A stretch of DNA of 64,000 nt from Corynebacterium jeikeium (GTDB lineage: Bacteria; Actinomycetota; Actinomycetes; Mycobacteriales; Mycobacteriaceae). The stretch lies in contig NZ_JFCQ01000001.1 in assembly GCF_000738265.1 (NCBI RefSeq), forward strand, positions 310,001 through 374,000. Direction: 5' to 3'. A program made the translations under genes and the position numbers. The first letter of the stretch is position 1. Every line of letters starts with the position of its first letter. Under the pieces are notes generated by a model, which was not told the DNA's origin, did no database searches, and saw nothing but the letters and a program-made list of their open reading frames with translations. Below, one piece after another: positions 25,721 to 35,315 of the stretch.

Positions 25721-26629
25721 TCAGCAAGCGGCCGCGGGCAGGCTGCCCACCTTCCCCTTGAGGAACTCCGCAGCCGCCGTCAGCTCCGCCTGTGCCGACT
25801 CATAGCTACCATCCGGGCTTTCCACGGCGATGGCCACGGCCACATAGCCACCAGCGCCCTCCGACTTGGGGATCAGCCCGAACTGCCGCACCCCATAGGC
25901 GCCATCGGCGCCGGGACCCCAGCCGCCCTTAAAGATGGCGCCCGGGATCGTGCCCAGGCCGTAGCCCCCGCCGTTGGTCACATTGCCCATGGCCTTAACC
26001 ACCGGCTCTGCCCCCTTGATACACCGCAAGTGCGAGGCAAAATCGGCCTGCGCGGACAACGACCATTCGCTCTGACCAAAAGAACTAAAACCCGGCCGCA
26101 CCGGCTGCGTTTCCACACGCGCAGTGCTGCCGCCTTCCGAAATCACCGCACCCGTGGCCTCTGCCGCCTGCTGCGGCGAACCGAGAGAGGACCACAGCGT
26201 CTCCGCCGCCGCATTATCCGAATTCTGAATCGCCTGGGCCACCGTCGCGCCCATCCCCGGATCATTGCGCAAAGCCGCAATCGCAATCGGCACCTTCATA
26301 GTTGACCACGGCGCAACCGCGGTCTGCCCCGGTCCCTTCATTCCGGCCACGGCTATCGTCGCGCTGCCGTCGTAGTGCAGCTCCACGTCGGTTCTCTCCT
26401 GCGGCTTCTCTGGCTTGTGCGGTTTCTTTGTGGGGGACGCCCCCAGTGTCGGCCGCGGAGGGTGCCCAGCGGTGGACGCGTCCTGCTTGTCTGAGGTGGT
26501 CGCTGCGGACGACGTGGCGTCCTCCCCATCCACATCACCAATCGTGCAACCGGCAGCAGTCGCACCGACAGCGACGAGCAGCGCCGCGACAAGCGAGCGA
26601 CGGGTCTTAAGCGATGTAGACAATGGCAT
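25721..26629 (-). CDS. Lipoprotein with serine beta-lactamase-like domain
   Basis: The product (302 residues from ATG 26629, GGGGGC upstream) has a basic N-terminus and a lipobox AAGC near residue 28, so it should be a diacylated exported lipoprotein. A Thr/Ser/Pro-rich linker follows. The C-terminal domain carries a class A serine hydrolase triad of motifs: STMKVPIA (SxxK), NSDNAAAE (SDN) and FKGGWG at the place of KTG. It may be a diverged penicillin-recognising or esterase-like enzyme; true beta-lactamase activity is not implied. Its 5' end overlaps the upstream membrane-protein gene by 23 bp, indicating coupling. A repeat copy lies in the linker. Confidence 0.8.
   Translation of the reverse strand: MPLSTSLKTRRSLVAALLVAVGATAAGCTIGDVDGEDATSSAATTSDKQDASTAGHPPRPTLGASPTKKPHKPEKPQERTDVELHYDGSATIAVAGMKGPGQTAVAPWSTMKVPIAIAALRNDPGMGATVAQAIQNSDNAAAETLWSSLGSPQQAAEATGAVISEGGSTARVETQPVRPGFSSFGQSEWSLSAQADFASHLRCIKGAEPVVKAMGNVTNGGGYGLGTIPGAIFKGGWGPGADGAYGVRQFGLIPKSEGAGGYVAVAIAVESPDGSYESAQAELTAAAEFLKGKVGSLPAAAC
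26424..26441 (+). repeat. Dispersed repeat copy (variant, 6-nt gap)
   Basis: TTCTTTGTGGGGGACGCC followed by CCC, antisense to the lipoprotein linker (GASPTKKP). Confidence 0.55.
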
Positions 26630-27419
26630 TGTTGCCCCCAGTGCAGGTGACATACTGGCCGTTATCCTTGCACTTCATCGTGTAAGTCTGACCCGTCACC
26701 GACGAGTGAGCCTTCACCGTACCTTCGGTTTCATCCGTGTCCAGGTAGTGGGTAACAAATGCGTCGCGAACCGCGCGGGCGAAAGGCTTCGACGTGATGT
26801 CGCTACCGGTGTAGACGTTGTTGAAGTCGCCGGCGGGCTTGTTTTGCTCGGCGGACTGGTTGGCGGGGACTGCCCCGGAGGGCAGCTTCGGGCGGGCGGG
26901 GCGGGAATCCTCTGCGTCATCCTCGTCCTTGCCGTCCTCGTCCTTGCCGTCCTCGTCCCGGCCTGCGGACTCTTCGCTGTCCTGACCGTCGGAATCCGAC
27001 TCTTCGCCCTGCGCGGCATCGTCCCCCTCGTCGTCACCGCTGGAGCTACCGCCGTCGGCTTCCTGCGACTGGGAAGCGCCCCCGCCGGTGCCGCCGTTGT
27101 CGTTGCGGTTGCCGATCCAGCCTAGGTAGTAGGCCGCACCCAGGATCAGCGCAATAGCCAAGATCGCGGCCAGAATGATGCCCATGATCGGCTTGAACTT
27201 GCTGTCCCCGTCAGAGCCCTCGTAGTTGTACGGGGGATTCTGCGGGGGCTGTTGCGAGTACTGCTGCGGGGTCTGCTGCGAGAACTGGGGCTGCGGAGAG
27301 TTCTGCCACTGCTGCCACTGATTCTGCTCCGGCGCATTCGCATTGTGCCGATACTGCGGTGGTTCCGGCTGGTTCGAATTGCTGCCGATGCCAGGGTTAG
27401 TGGGGTGTTCGTTAGACAT
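26607..27419 (-). CDS. Membrane protein with Gln/Pro-rich N-terminus and acidic linker
   Basis: I do not recognise a family. The 270-residue product has ~75 residues rich in Gln, Pro and Asn, then one membrane helix (IMGIILAAILAIALILGAAYYLGWIG, shown by residues ~79-103), then ~70 residues of Asp/Glu/Ser/Gly linker with DEDGK repeats, then a ~75-residue C-terminal domain with two Cys (KCKDNGQYVTCTGG) that could form a disulfide outside the cell. The layout resembles other actinobacterial envelope proteins with an unfolded cytoplasmic tail. The overlap with the lipoprotein gene suggests the two act together. Confidence 0.7.
   Translation of the reverse strand: MSNEHPTNPGIGSNSNQPEPPQYRHNANAPEQNQWQQWQNSPQPQFSQQTPQQYSQQPPQNPPYNYEGSDGDSKFKPIMGIILAAILAIALILGAAYYLGWIGNRNDNGGTGGGASQSQEADGGSSSGDDEGDDAAQGEESDSDGQDSEESAGRDEDGKDEDGKDEDDAEDSRPARPKLPSGAVPANQSAEQNKPAGDFNNVYTGSDITSKPFARAVRDAFVTHYLDTDETEGTVKAHSSVTGQTYTMKCKDNGQYVTCTGGNNAIVYIA
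26921..26965. repeat. 15-bp tandem repeat in acidic linker
   Basis: CCTCGTCCTTGCCGT occurs twice in tandem and once degenerate, encoding the DEDGK repeats on the minus strand. Confidence 0.8.
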
Positions 27420-27456
27420 TGGTGGGGGAACTCCTGCGCGTGGGGGGTGTGTTTTT

Positions 27457-29076
27457 CTAGTGCGCGAAGTGGCGCTCGCCGGTCAGGTACATGGTGACGC
27501 CCGCCTTCTCCGCCGCCTCGATGACCTCCGCATCGCGGACCGAGCCACCGGGCTGCACGACGGCGCGGACACCAGCGGCAGCCAGCACCTCAAAGCCGTC
27601 GGCGAAGGGGAAGAAAGCGTCCGAGGCTGCAACTGCACCCTCAGCGCGCTTTTCGTCACCAGCCAGGGAGTTTGCGCGCTCTACCGCCAACTTGGCAGCG
27701 TCCACGCGGTTGACCTGTCCCATGCCCACGCCCACGGTGGCGTCATCCTTCGCCAGCAAGATAGCGTTCGACTTCACCGCGCGCACGGTACGCCAAGCGA
27801 ATTCCAGTTCGCGGAGGGTGGCCTCGTCGACAGCCTCGCCGGCCGCCAGGGTCCAATTCTGCGGGTCGTCACCCTTCGCGTTGATGGCATCGGCCTGCTG
27901 CACCAGCAGGCCGCCGGAAATCTCGCGCCCCTGCAGCTCCGGCTCCTCGCTCGGGGCCTCGGCCTGCAGGATGCGGATGTTCTTCTTCTGCGACAAGATC
28001 TCCACAGCACCGTCCTCGTAGCCCGGCGCGATGATGACCTCGGTGAACACCTCGGCGACCTGCTCGGCCATCTCTACGCTGACCTCGCGGTTCACGGCGA
28101 TCACACCACCGAAGGCGGACATCGGGTCACAGGCGTGAGCCTTCTTGTGCGCATCGGCAATGGACACGTCGGATACCGCAATGCCACACGGGTTGGCGTG
28201 CTTGATGATGGCCACGGTCGGGCGCTTGTGGTCCCACGCAGCACGCCAGGCAGCGTCCGCGTCGGTGTAGTTGTTGTAGCTCATCTCCTTGCCATGGAAC
28301 TGCTTGGCACCGGCCAGGCCAGTTCCATTGGAGTACAGCGCGGCAGCCTGGTGCGGGTTCTCGCCGTAACGCAGCACGTTGGCGCGCTCGTAGGAGGCGC
28401 CGATCCACTCGGGGAAGTGCACAGCCTCTGCACCTTCGGCGCACTCTGCGCTCTCTGCGACCTGCTCCCCCATCCACGTCGCTACAGCAACGTCATAGGC
28501 GGCGGTGTGGCGGAAAGCGTCTACAGCCAGCTCAGTGCGCTGTGCACGGGTGAACCCACCGGCACCGGCAGCGGCAACCACATCCTCATAGCGGTTGGGA
28601 TCCACAACAACGGCCACCGACGGGTGGTTCTTCGCCGCTGCGCGCACCATGGACGGCCCACCGATATCGATCTGCTCTACACACGCATCGAAGTCTGCGC
28701 CGGAAGCCACGGTCTGGGTGAACGGGTACAGGTTCACAACGACCAGTTGGAAGGCCTCGATGTCCAGATCCTCCAACTGCTTTAGGTGGTCGTCCTTGCG
28801 GGTATCGGCCAGGATGCCAGCGTGGACGCGGGGGTGCAGGGTCTTCACGCGCCCCTCCAGCACCTCCGGGAATCCGGTCAGCGCCTCAACCTCGGTGACC
28901 GGCACCCCGGCCTCCGCGATCTTCTTTGCGGTAGAGCCGGTAGACACGATGTCTACGCCCTGCGCGTGCAGTCCCTTCGCCAGGTCCTCCAGACCAGTCT
29001 TGTCGTACACGCTGATCAGTGCGCGGCGGATTGCCTTCTTGTCTGCACCGTTGGTTGCTGTGCTGCCATCACTCAT
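27457..29076 (-). CDS. purH: Bifunctional AICAR formyltransferase/IMP cyclohydrolase PurH
   Basis: The 539-residue product joins an IMP cyclohydrolase domain ([49 protein letters not shown]) with an AICAR transformylase domain ([37 protein letters not shown], and the late [19 protein letters not shown]). It catalyses the last two steps of IMP synthesis. It follows purN by 35 bp on the same strand, the usual purN-purH arrangement. Confidence 0.96.
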   Translation of the reverse strand: MSDGSTATNGADKKAIRRALISVYDKTGLEDLAKGLHAQGVDIVSTGSTAKKIAEAGVPVTEVEALTGFPEVLEGRVKTLHPRVHAGILADTRKDDHLKQLEDLDIEAFQLVVVNLYPFTQTVASGADFDACVEQIDIGGPSMVRAAAKNHPSVAVVVDPNRYEDVVAAAGAGGFTRAQRTELAVDAFRHTAAYDVAVATWMGEQVAESAECAEGAEAVHFPEWIGASYERANVLRYGENPHQAAALYSNGTGLAGAKQFHGKEMSYNNYTDADAAWRAAWDHKRPTVAIIKHANPCGIAVSDVSIADAHKKAHACDPMSAFGGVIAVNREVSVEMAEQVAEVFTEVIIAPGYEDGAVEILSQKKNIRILQAEAPSEEPELQGREISGGLLVQQADAINAKGDDPQNWTLAAGEAVDEATLRELEFAWRTVRAVKSNAILLAKDDATVGVGMGQVNRVDAAKLAVERANSLAGDEKRAEGAVAASDAFFPFADGFEVLAAAGVRAVVQPGGSVRDAEVIEAAEKAGVTMYLTGERHFAH

Positions 29077-29111
29077 TGTTTTGGATCCTGGCCTTTCGTC
29101 TTTGGAAGGTT

Positions 29112-29675
29112 TTAATCAGTCGTTCCGGCGATGTCGTGCAGCACCTCTACCAAGAGTGCGCGCTCCACCTTTTTGATTCTTTCATGCAAGCTGTCGACTG
29201 TGTCGTCGTCCGCGACCTCTACCGCCTTTTGGGCAATGATCGGCCCCGTGTCCACGCCACTATCTACAACATGAACTGTAGACCCGGTCACTCGCACACC
29301 GTAATCCAGTGCGTCTTCAACGGCGTGCGCTCCGGGGAATGCGGGCAGCAACGCCGGGTGGGTGTTGATGATCTTGCCTTCGAAACGCTCCACCACCGTC
29401 GGACCGATAATGCGCATGAAACCCGCGCTGACCACCAGGTCGGGCTGGTAGCTGGCCAGCTTGTCCGCCAGCTCCTCGTTCCACTTGTCCCGGTCGGTCT
29501 GCTTCGGCACGTACTCGACCAGGAAGTGTTCGATGCCCGCTCGCTCGGCACGGTCGAGCGCCGCGCATTGCCGGTCACTGCCCACGGCCGCGATTTCGAC
29601 CCGCGAGCGGTCGACGTTATCAATCACGCTCTGGAGCAGGGTCCCCGTCCCGCTCGCCAGAATCACTATCTTCAT
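29112..29675 (-). CDS. purN: Phosphoribosylglycinamide formyltransferase PurN
   Basis: The 187-residue product starts [20 protein letters not shown], the PurN nucleotide-binding strand. It contains [14 protein letters not shown], then [20 protein letters not shown] with the catalytic Asn/His, and [15 protein letters not shown] with the catalytic Asp. It adds a formyl group from 10-formyl-THF to GAR in purine synthesis. ATG 29675 has GAGGAG about 8 nt upstream and lies inside the 3' end of the DUF6350 gene (56-bp overlap), so translation is probably coupled. Confidence 0.95.
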   Translation of the reverse strand: MKIVILASGTGTLLQSVIDNVDRSRVEIAAVGSDRQCAALDRAERAGIEHFLVEYVPKQTDRDKWNEELADKLASYQPDLVVSAGFMRIIGPTVVERFEGKIINTHPALLPAFPGAHAVEDALDYGVRVTGSTVHVVDSGVDTGPIIAQKAVEVADDDTVDSLHERIKKVERALLVEVLHDIAGTTD

Positions 29676-31245
29676 CGTCGCTCTCCTCTGTATCTTCTGT
29701 GTCGTCTGTATCTTCTTGTTCTTTCTTCGTGACGCCCCCATCTTCCCCTTCTTCCGGTTCCTCCGTAGGGGCGTCATCCTCAGAATCATCAGTCCCCTCG
29801 GCGCCCTCGGCAGCCTCCGCTTCGGCTTGCTGCGCCTTCGTCGGCACAACCTCTGCCTCCGGAATGTCCTCAACGACAGCCTCCCCGCGGCGTGCGGTGA
29901 AGAACATCATGACGGCCGCAGGCACCAGCAGCCAGGCCGCCAATTCGATAGCAAAGAGCCATTCCACAGCACCGGCGTGCCCATAAACACCCATCTCTCC
30001 GCCGGCCAGCCAAGAAACACAGAATCCGATGAAACCGGCGAAAGCACCCGCACCCACCGCCTGCAACAAAGGCGCTTCAACGAAGTTCCGCCCGCGCAGG
30101 AACGTGTACACACAGCCCACGGCCACAGCAGCAGGAACGGCCAGCAGCGCGGGGCCGAAGGGAATCTGATCGTTCGGGATTGCCGCCAAGATCGGCACCG
30201 GGGGCAGGTTCACATTGTTGGCAGTAAAGAGGCTCACGGCGCCATTGCCAACGTGGAACTCTCCGCCCAGCAGCACAGCCACCGCACCGATCACCACGTT
30301 GGGTACATATAACAACGCCACGAACGTCAGCCCCACCACGCCCATCGTGGTGGTCGTGATGTCGTAGGCCTTACCGAAGGCCTCCAGGTTCGTCAGCAGG
30401 TACACCAACGCCGCGATAGCACCGGCCGCACTCATCCACTTCAAGAACCGCCCTGCCAGAAGCACCGATTCAACCGGCCAGGTCGACCATCCGCGGCGCA
30501 GCAGCAACGCGCGCCACACACGCGCTCGCATTCCAATAACGATTGCAGCACCGTTCACCAGCGCCGTAGCGATCAGCGCTACCAGCAGGTTCGGTGGTGT
30601 GACGTCGTAGACGCGCGAGGCGTCCCACAACATCAGCCACGCAATGCACGTAAATAACAAAGGAATCAGAAGACTCAGGGTGGTGAACACTCGTAGCCCG
30701 CGCACGCTGATGGAGTTGCCCAGCACCGTCGTAGCCCGCTTAGCGTGCCCCCAGACCACCGCCACCGCGGGGAGTAGCGGAACGAACCCCAACTTCGCCC
30801 CCGCCATCTCCACCGGCGCAAGGTTAAAGGTCATCCACATGGAGGCAATGCTGGCTGGCACAACGGTGAATCCGGCGCCAATTCCGATAAGAACGGCGAT
30901 AATAACGATCACGCCCACGGTGACGGCGTGATTAATGAGCAACTGTGGCCCAAAGCGTTTAACGTGAGGCTTCCACTTGGACCACCACGTCGCGATCGTA
31001 GATTTCAGCCCACCCGCAGCTTGCTGGTCCTTCACTGTCCCGGAAGTTGTCGGCGTGGCCTTTGCACCGCTGCCGACGGAGTTGCCCTTGGCATGCTCTG
31101 CAGCAACAAACCGCTCGTGGCCGCTGCCCTTAACTCTGTGCGCGTCACCACTCGTGGCAGACCGCCGGGTGCGGCCGGTGCCGGGGCGTCGCGAAGACGC
31201 AGATCGTCGGGATCCGGGTCGTTGGGCAGCAGAATCTTTACTCAC
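29620..31245 (-). CDS. DUF6350 multi-pass membrane protein
   Basis: The 541-residue product has a basic Ser/Arg-rich N-terminus of ~85 residues, about ten hydrophobic segments (for example VGVIVIIAVLIGIGAGFTVV and LLVALIATALVNGAAIVIG), and a ~100-residue C-terminus that is almost wholly acidic. This is the DUF6350 protein regularly encoded just upstream of purN-purH in actinobacteria; its role is unknown. The acidic tail holds an exact-core copy of the dispersed repeat, translated antisense as GGVTKKE. Confidence 0.85.
   Translation of the reverse strand: MSKDSAAQRPGSRRSASSRRPGTGRTRRSATSGDAHRVKGSGHERFVAAEHAKGNSVGSGAKATPTTSGTVKDQQAAGGLKSTIATWWSKWKPHVKRFGPQLLINHAVTVGVIVIIAVLIGIGAGFTVVPASIASMWMTFNLAPVEMAGAKLGFVPLLPAVAVVWGHAKRATTVLGNSISVRGLRVFTTLSLLIPLLFTCIAWLMLWDASRVYDVTPPNLLVALIATALVNGAAIVIGMRARVWRALLLRRGWSTWPVESVLLAGRFLKWMSAAGAIAALVYLLTNLEAFGKAYDITTTTMGVVGLTFVALLYVPNVVIGAVAVLLGGEFHVGNGAVSLFTANNVNLPPVPILAAIPNDQIPFGPALLAVPAAVAVGCVYTFLRGRNFVEAPLLQAVGAGAFAGFIGFCVSWLAGGEMGVYGHAGAVEWLFAIELAAWLLVPAAVMMFFTARRGEAVVEDIPEAEVVPTKAQQAEAEAAEGAEGTDDSEDDAPTEEPEEGEDGGVTKKEQEDTDDTEDTEESDDEDSDSGERDGDPAPERD
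29719..29736 (+). repeat. Dispersed repeat copy (variant)
   Basis: TTCTTTCTTCGTGACGCC then CCC, antisense to the acidic tail of the DUF6350 gene; the inner TTCTTCGTGACGCC has one mismatch to the consensus. Confidence 0.7.
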
Positions 31246-31691
31246 CCGTCCTATTGTGCCTAAGACTTCCCTTCACCTGGCGGACTGACCCACCTCTAAG
31301 TAATGCTTCTTCAACACTGTTCTCTACATGGGAAGAGCCACATCTGCGCAACACGCTTAAGGTTCTACTTGAGGGTTTGGAGGTAGCGTGCCGAAGATCA
31401 CCAATCCATCCCCCTCCCCCGAATGTGCAAAATAAACCGCCTCGGAACTGGGATAATCGGACACTGCCAAAAATCACCTTTAACCCCACTACCCCCGCAG
31501 TGTAATCAAAGCGTTATTTTTGGCTGAATTAGTTGCTGCAACGTTGCCGACCGGATAGTGTTACGTTCCGTTGATAACAAAGTGGTTACGAAATGCTCAC
31601 GCAAAGGCTTCGAGCCAACCAGAACAGCTTGAAGCACCACGTTTGAGAGTTGATCACAGCAGTCGATTAGGTCAAAGGGTTACAGAGAACA
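31246..31691. other. Divergent intergenic region DUF6350/M23 peptidase
   Basis: This 446-bp region holds no supportable gene. It contains the M23 promoter and a leader of about 124 nt with two GTTAC elements. I looked for a c-di-AMP (ydaO-type) riboswitch, common before actinobacterial cell-wall hydrolases, and did not find its conserved segments. Confidence 0.5.
31533..31561 (+). promoter_or_regulatory. Promoter of the M23 peptidase gene
   Basis: TTGCTG and TAGTGT are spaced 17 bp. Just downstream GTTAC (31560 on) recurs at a GTTACG near 31584, reminiscent of MtrA-type direct repeats. Confidence 0.45.
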
Positions 31692-32462
31692 GTGCAGAAC
31701 ACTACTCAGCGCCGCACCAGCAAGCACCGCAAGCAGGAGCCGACCGCCAAGAGCCGTTTCGCCATGGTTGCAGTCGCCACGACCGCGATGACCACCGCCG
31801 GCGCAGCGGGCGCCACCGCTGGCGCAACCCAGGATGCCGACAAGGACATCGCCCTGGCTTCGGAGAACACCACCATCCTGGCTCAGGGTGAGGGCGCGAA
31901 TGCAGAGGGCGCGCAGGGCAGCTCCAACCCCGCAGCGGCAGAGGGCAACAACGCTGAGGCACCTCAGATCCTCGAGGTTCCCCAGGCCAAGCCGGTCTCC
32001 GACCTTTCCCAGCAGCTGGATTCCGTCCTGCGCTTCGCTAAGCAGCGCACCGAGGCTGATCTCGCTGCTCGCATGCCCGACTTCGTCAAGCCTGCCGAGG
32101 GCACCTTCACCTCCGGATTCGGCCCGCGTTGGGGCAGCTTCCACAAGGGCATCGACATTGCCAACGCCGTGGGCACCGCGATCCGCGCCGTACACGACGG
32201 TACGGTCATCGATTCCGGCCCGGCCTCCGGCTTCGGCAACTGGATCCGCATCAAGCACGACGACGGCACCGTCACCGTCTACGGCCACATGGCTACCCTG
32301 GACGTCAAGGTTGGCGACCGCGTAACCAGCGGCCAGAAGATTGCTGGTATGGGCGCCCTCGGCTTCTCCACCGGCTCCCACCTCCACTTCGAGGTTCACC
32401 CGAACGGTGGCGACGCTATCGACCCGAAGCCATGGCTGGAAGAGCGCGGCATCACGCTCTAA
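31692..32462 (+). CDS. Secreted M23-family (LytM) endopeptidase
   Basis: The 256-residue product has a basic start and a hydrophobic export segment (FAMVAVATTAMTTAGAAGAT, residues ~22-45), an Ala/Glu/Asn-rich spacer, and a C-terminal LytM domain: GFGPRWGSFHKGIDIA (first zinc His and Asp), DGTVTVYGHMATL, and the HxH signature GSHLHFEVHPNGG. Such enzymes cut peptidoglycan cross-bridges or stem peptides. The GTG at 31692 is the start. It is a single-gene unit closed by a very strong terminator. Confidence 0.9.
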   Translation: MQNTTQRRTSKHRKQEPTAKSRFAMVAVATTAMTTAGAAGATAGATQDADKDIALASENTTILAQGEGANAEGAQGSSNPAAAEGNNAEAPQILEVPQAKPVSDLSQQLDSVLRFAKQRTEADLAARMPDFVKPAEGTFTSGFGPRWGSFHKGIDIANAVGTAIRAVHDGTVIDSGPASGFGNWIRIKHDDGTVTVYGHMATLDVKVGDRVTSGQKIAGMGALGFSTGSHLHFEVHPNGGDAIDPKPWLEERGITL

Positions 32463-32487
32463 GCTAGCTAACCCTTTAGACCACAAA

Positions 32488-32530
32488 GAGACCTCCCGGT
32501 TGCCTTAGAAAGGCAACCGGGAGGTCTCTC
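32488..32530. terminator. Strong, probably bidirectional terminator
   Basis: A 19-bp perfect stem (32488-32506 with 32510-32528) has a 3-nt loop AGA, followed by TCTTCTATT. It lies 26 bp after the M23 stop and serves the convergent SGNH gene as well. Confidence 0.9.
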
Positions 32531-32599
32531 TTCTATTCGTTTGTTTGGAAAGCGGGGACTCTAGGTTTCCCAGGAGCCCCTCCCCCTGTTGCAGATGGC

Positions 32600-33400
32600 C
32601 TACTGCAGAGCAGCACCGATCTGCTTAGCCGCGTTGGTAACGCCCGTGTGCGACATGTGCAGGGTCAGGTTGTAGCGCGGAGTCTGGCTGTCGAATACGC
32701 CAGCAACCCATGCCTTTCCGCCCGGCTGGCACGTATCGTGACCATGCGTGGAGCGGTGCAGGTCAACGAACACGCCACCGTTGCGCTTTGCAGCGTCGTG
32801 AGCCTGGCGCCAGAGCTGACGCTCAGCTTCCTTCACGATCGGGAACGGAGCCTGGATCGGAGGCAAACCGCGGGGACGGATGAGGCAAAGTCCAGCACGG
32901 TCGTTCGTCAGGTGCGGGTAGCTCACGAACTGGATACGAGCGCCAGGAGCAACGCGCTTGATCTTCTTTGCGAGACGATCATAGGAGCGAGCTGCCGCAC
33001 GGTTGTTGATCGGATCAAGGGTGCGGTACGTGTCGTTGGCACCAACCATGATCGGCACATTGCGCGTGTGGCGGTTCAGCTTGCCGTCTCGGATAGCCTG
33101 ATCCAGGCGAGCCTCCAGCGGCTCGCGTCCCAGGTACAGCTCCTTGCCGTTGCAGGAGTAATCGTCCACGCGAGCTCCGGTCAGGCGACGCAGCTCGGTC
33201 GCAACGCGGAAATTACCCTGGATGCACTTGCGCTTGCCGCTCTTCTTGGCGTCAATGATCTGGTTGAAGGTCGTGTTAGCAAAGTAGGAATCGCCCAGCA
33301 AAACAGTGTTTCCGGGGGCTGCCTGTGCAGCGGGCGCCAGCCCCACGACGGAGCCGGCCACGGCCACCGCCGCAGTCAGAATGCGTGCAATTTTCTTCAT
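32600..33400 (-). CDS. Secreted SGNH/GDSL-family hydrolase (lipase/esterase)
   Basis: The 266-residue product starts MKKIARILTAAVAVAGSVVG and has a signal peptide cleaved after AQA. The SGNH blocks are visible: LLGDSYFAN (block I, catalytic Ser), IMVGANDTY (block III with GxND), and HMSHTGVTNAAKQ (block V, catalytic His). Several Cys pairs (KCIQG, YSCNG, GLCLI, DTCQP) suggest disulfides. It probably releases fatty acids from host or medium lipids. ATG 33400 follows GGGAGA; a frame running 39 codons further upstream has no signal-peptide character. It lies downstream of an acyl-CoA synthetase gene on the same strand, an apt pairing. Confidence 0.88.
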   Translation of the reverse strand: MKKIARILTAAVAVAGSVVGLAPAAQAAPGNTVLLGDSYFANTTFNQIIDAKKSGKRKCIQGNFRVATELRRLTGARVDDYSCNGKELYLGREPLEARLDQAIRDGKLNRHTRNVPIMVGANDTYRTLDPINNRAAARSYDRLAKKIKRVAPGARIQFVSYPHLTNDRAGLCLIRPRGLPPIQAPFPIVKEAERQLWRQAHDAAKRNGGVFVDLHRSTHGHDTCQPGGKAWVAGVFDSQTPRYNLTLHMSHTGVTNAAKQIGAALQ

Positions 33401-33458
33401 AAGTTTCTCCCGTGATTGTTTTGGCCTTATTAAGGCTATCGATCGAGATCCAAAAATG

Positions 33459-35159
33459 TTAGCCGTTTGGAAGCATTGCCGGCATGACCTTACCAGTCGG
33501 ATTGCGCGGAAGCTCATCCAGGAAAGTCACTTCGCGGGGAACGGAGTGCTCCGCGAGGTTGTCCCGGATCCATTCTTGGACGGATTCCTTAGTCAGCGCT
33601 TCACCCTCTGGGTTGTTTTCGCGGACAATCCACACGGCCATGCGCTTGAAACTCTCTTCGTCGTCCACACCCTTTGCGTAGAGATCCCTCACACCAGGCA
33701 TCGGCGCCAGTACCTCTTCAACACTGCGCGGGTAGACGTTCTCTCCGCCAACAATGATCATGTCGTCTGCACGACCAAGCACGAACAGTCGCCCTTCCTC
33801 ATCGAGGTATCCGCGGTCGCCGATCTCCAACAGACCATGCTTGATCTTCATGCGATCGCGAGTGAGGGCGTAGCGGCGCATCGTCATCGTGCCACGCGCA
33901 TAGATTCGACCCGGTGTGTTCGGCGGCAGCACGTTGCCGTCGTCATCCAGGATCTTGACGCGCACACCGCGAACCGGGCGTCCAGCCAAGGCCGGATTCT
34001 CGGCCAACTCTTCCCGCTTCGCAATGGCGACCACGCTGTTTTCCGTTGAGCCGTAGAAGTTGCAGACCACAGGCCCGAATTGCTTGTGCAGGCCGCGAAG
34101 CAAATCTTCATGCATGGCGTTGCCGGAGGACACGATGAACTCCACCGCCGATGCATCGTAATTGCCGTTCTGAGCGACCTTCAGCTGCTCCTTAATGAAG
34201 ATCGGCGAAGTAATGATGCCGTTAATCTTGTAACGCTCTACGTCTTCCATGGCCTGAACCGGGTCGAAGACGCGGCGGAACACCACAGTCGCTCGGTGAG
34301 CAAAGATCAGATTGACGTTCGCCCAGCCCCACGAGTGGAACATAGAGGCGGTCTGCTGAATCATCATCTCCGCGCGCCATGGGATCCACGTAACGAGGTC
34401 CGCCAGGGGTGTCGGGATGGGTGGCTCTCGGTGCACCACAGCCTTTGGAGTACCAGAAGTGCCGGAGCTCATGATGGTGATGAAGCCACGCTTCGGGATC
34501 GTAGGTAGCTTCTCCTCCGCCTCGGAAGGCGCGTTATCGATGACCTGCTGGAAGGTCTCCCAATCCGGATTCGGGGTCTTCGGATTATTAGGATCCTCCG
34601 CGTAGCCGATGATCACCTTGGCGCGGGAATAGTCGGCAGGCAGCCTGTCTGCGAACTCTTCATCGATGATGATGGTGTGGACGTCCAGCTCTTCCATTGA
34701 CTTCTGCAGCTGAACTGGGCTGGAAGCTGGATTGAGCAGGCAGATGTCTGCCCCGATGAACCCCTTAGCGATCAGTGCATAGACAACCACGCGAGAATTG
34801 CGCGCCATGACCGCAATATTCTTCCCCGGCCCCAGCCCCATGCGCTGCAGCGCCCGGGCGAAGGCAAGTGCATCGCTTCGAACCTCGGTGTACGTACGCT
34901 CGCCGATGTCATCAATGATGGCCGTGCGGTTTGGCGCTACTTCTGCTGCGTACCAGGCTTGACGCGCAGCAGTGAAGCCGTAGCGGGCGATACTCTCCGC
35001 CAGTTTTGCTTTACCTTTAACGCCACCGCCTTTAACGACTACGCCCGATTTCAGCGCAGTTCCCAATCCAGTGGCAATGGCATGGGTCTCCGCCCACGCT
35101 GCTTCGCCGAAATGTTTGAGGTTTTGCAGTTTGGATGCGACTTGTTGGTTATCCGACAT
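33459..35159 (-). CDS. Acyl-CoA synthetase (AMP-forming)
   Basis: The 566-residue product is an ANL enzyme: P-loop IMSSGTSGTPKAVVHRE, A5 motif NFYGSTENSVVA, A7/A8 region GDRGYLDEEGRLFVLGRADDMIIVGGENVYP, and terminal Lys in LPRNPTGKVMP. The N-terminal ~75 residues are helical and typical of mycolata FadD proteins of this subgroup. With the SGNH hydrolase 58 bp downstream it forms a lipid-use pair: release of fatty acid outside, activation to acyl-CoA inside. The exact chain length is not predictable. Confidence 0.9.
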   Translation of the reverse strand: MSDNQQVASKLQNLKHFGEAAWAETHAIATGLGTALKSGVVVKGGGVKGKAKLAESIARYGFTAARQAWYAAEVAPNRTAIIDDIGERTYTEVRSDALAFARALQRMGLGPGKNIAVMARNSRVVVYALIAKGFIGADICLLNPASSPVQLQKSMEELDVHTIIIDEEFADRLPADYSRAKVIIGYAEDPNNPKTPNPDWETFQQVIDNAPSEAEEKLPTIPKRGFITIMSSGTSGTPKAVVHREPPIPTPLADLVTWIPWRAEMMIQQTASMFHSWGWANVNLIFAHRATVVFRRVFDPVQAMEDVERYKINGIITSPIFIKEQLKVAQNGNYDASAVEFIVSSGNAMHEDLLRGLHKQFGPVVCNFYGSTENSVVAIAKREELAENPALAGRPVRGVRVKILDDDGNVLPPNTPGRIYARGTMTMRRYALTRDRMKIKHGLLEIGDRGYLDEEGRLFVLGRADDMIIVGGENVYPRSVEEVLAPMPGVRDLYAKGVDDEESFKRMAVWIVRENNPEGEALTKESVQEWIRDNLAEHSVPREVTFLDELPRNPTGKVMPAMLPNG

Positions 35160-35315
35160 AAGTTCCCTCCTTGTTCCTCTTCGGCCATCGTTTGGTCAAG
35201 AAAATACGTTACATCGGAAAAGTATCCTACGCGAAACATCTGCAACATTAGTCACTTCAGTAACGTCAGCCGGGGCGCATCCTGCTCTTTGGGAACTTCC
35301 GTTCAGAGCTTGCCG

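Noticed and set aside
3153..29780. Other TGACGCC or GGACGCC occurrences (near 3161, 6788, 15190, 21735, 22964, 27484, 29768)
   Set aside because: They lack a convincing TTCTTT half at a plausible distance; some may be decayed copies, but I could not tell them from chance.
31246..31691. c-di-AMP riboswitch before the M23 gene
   Set aside because: The conserved segments of ydaO-type riboswitches were not found; the leader is also short.
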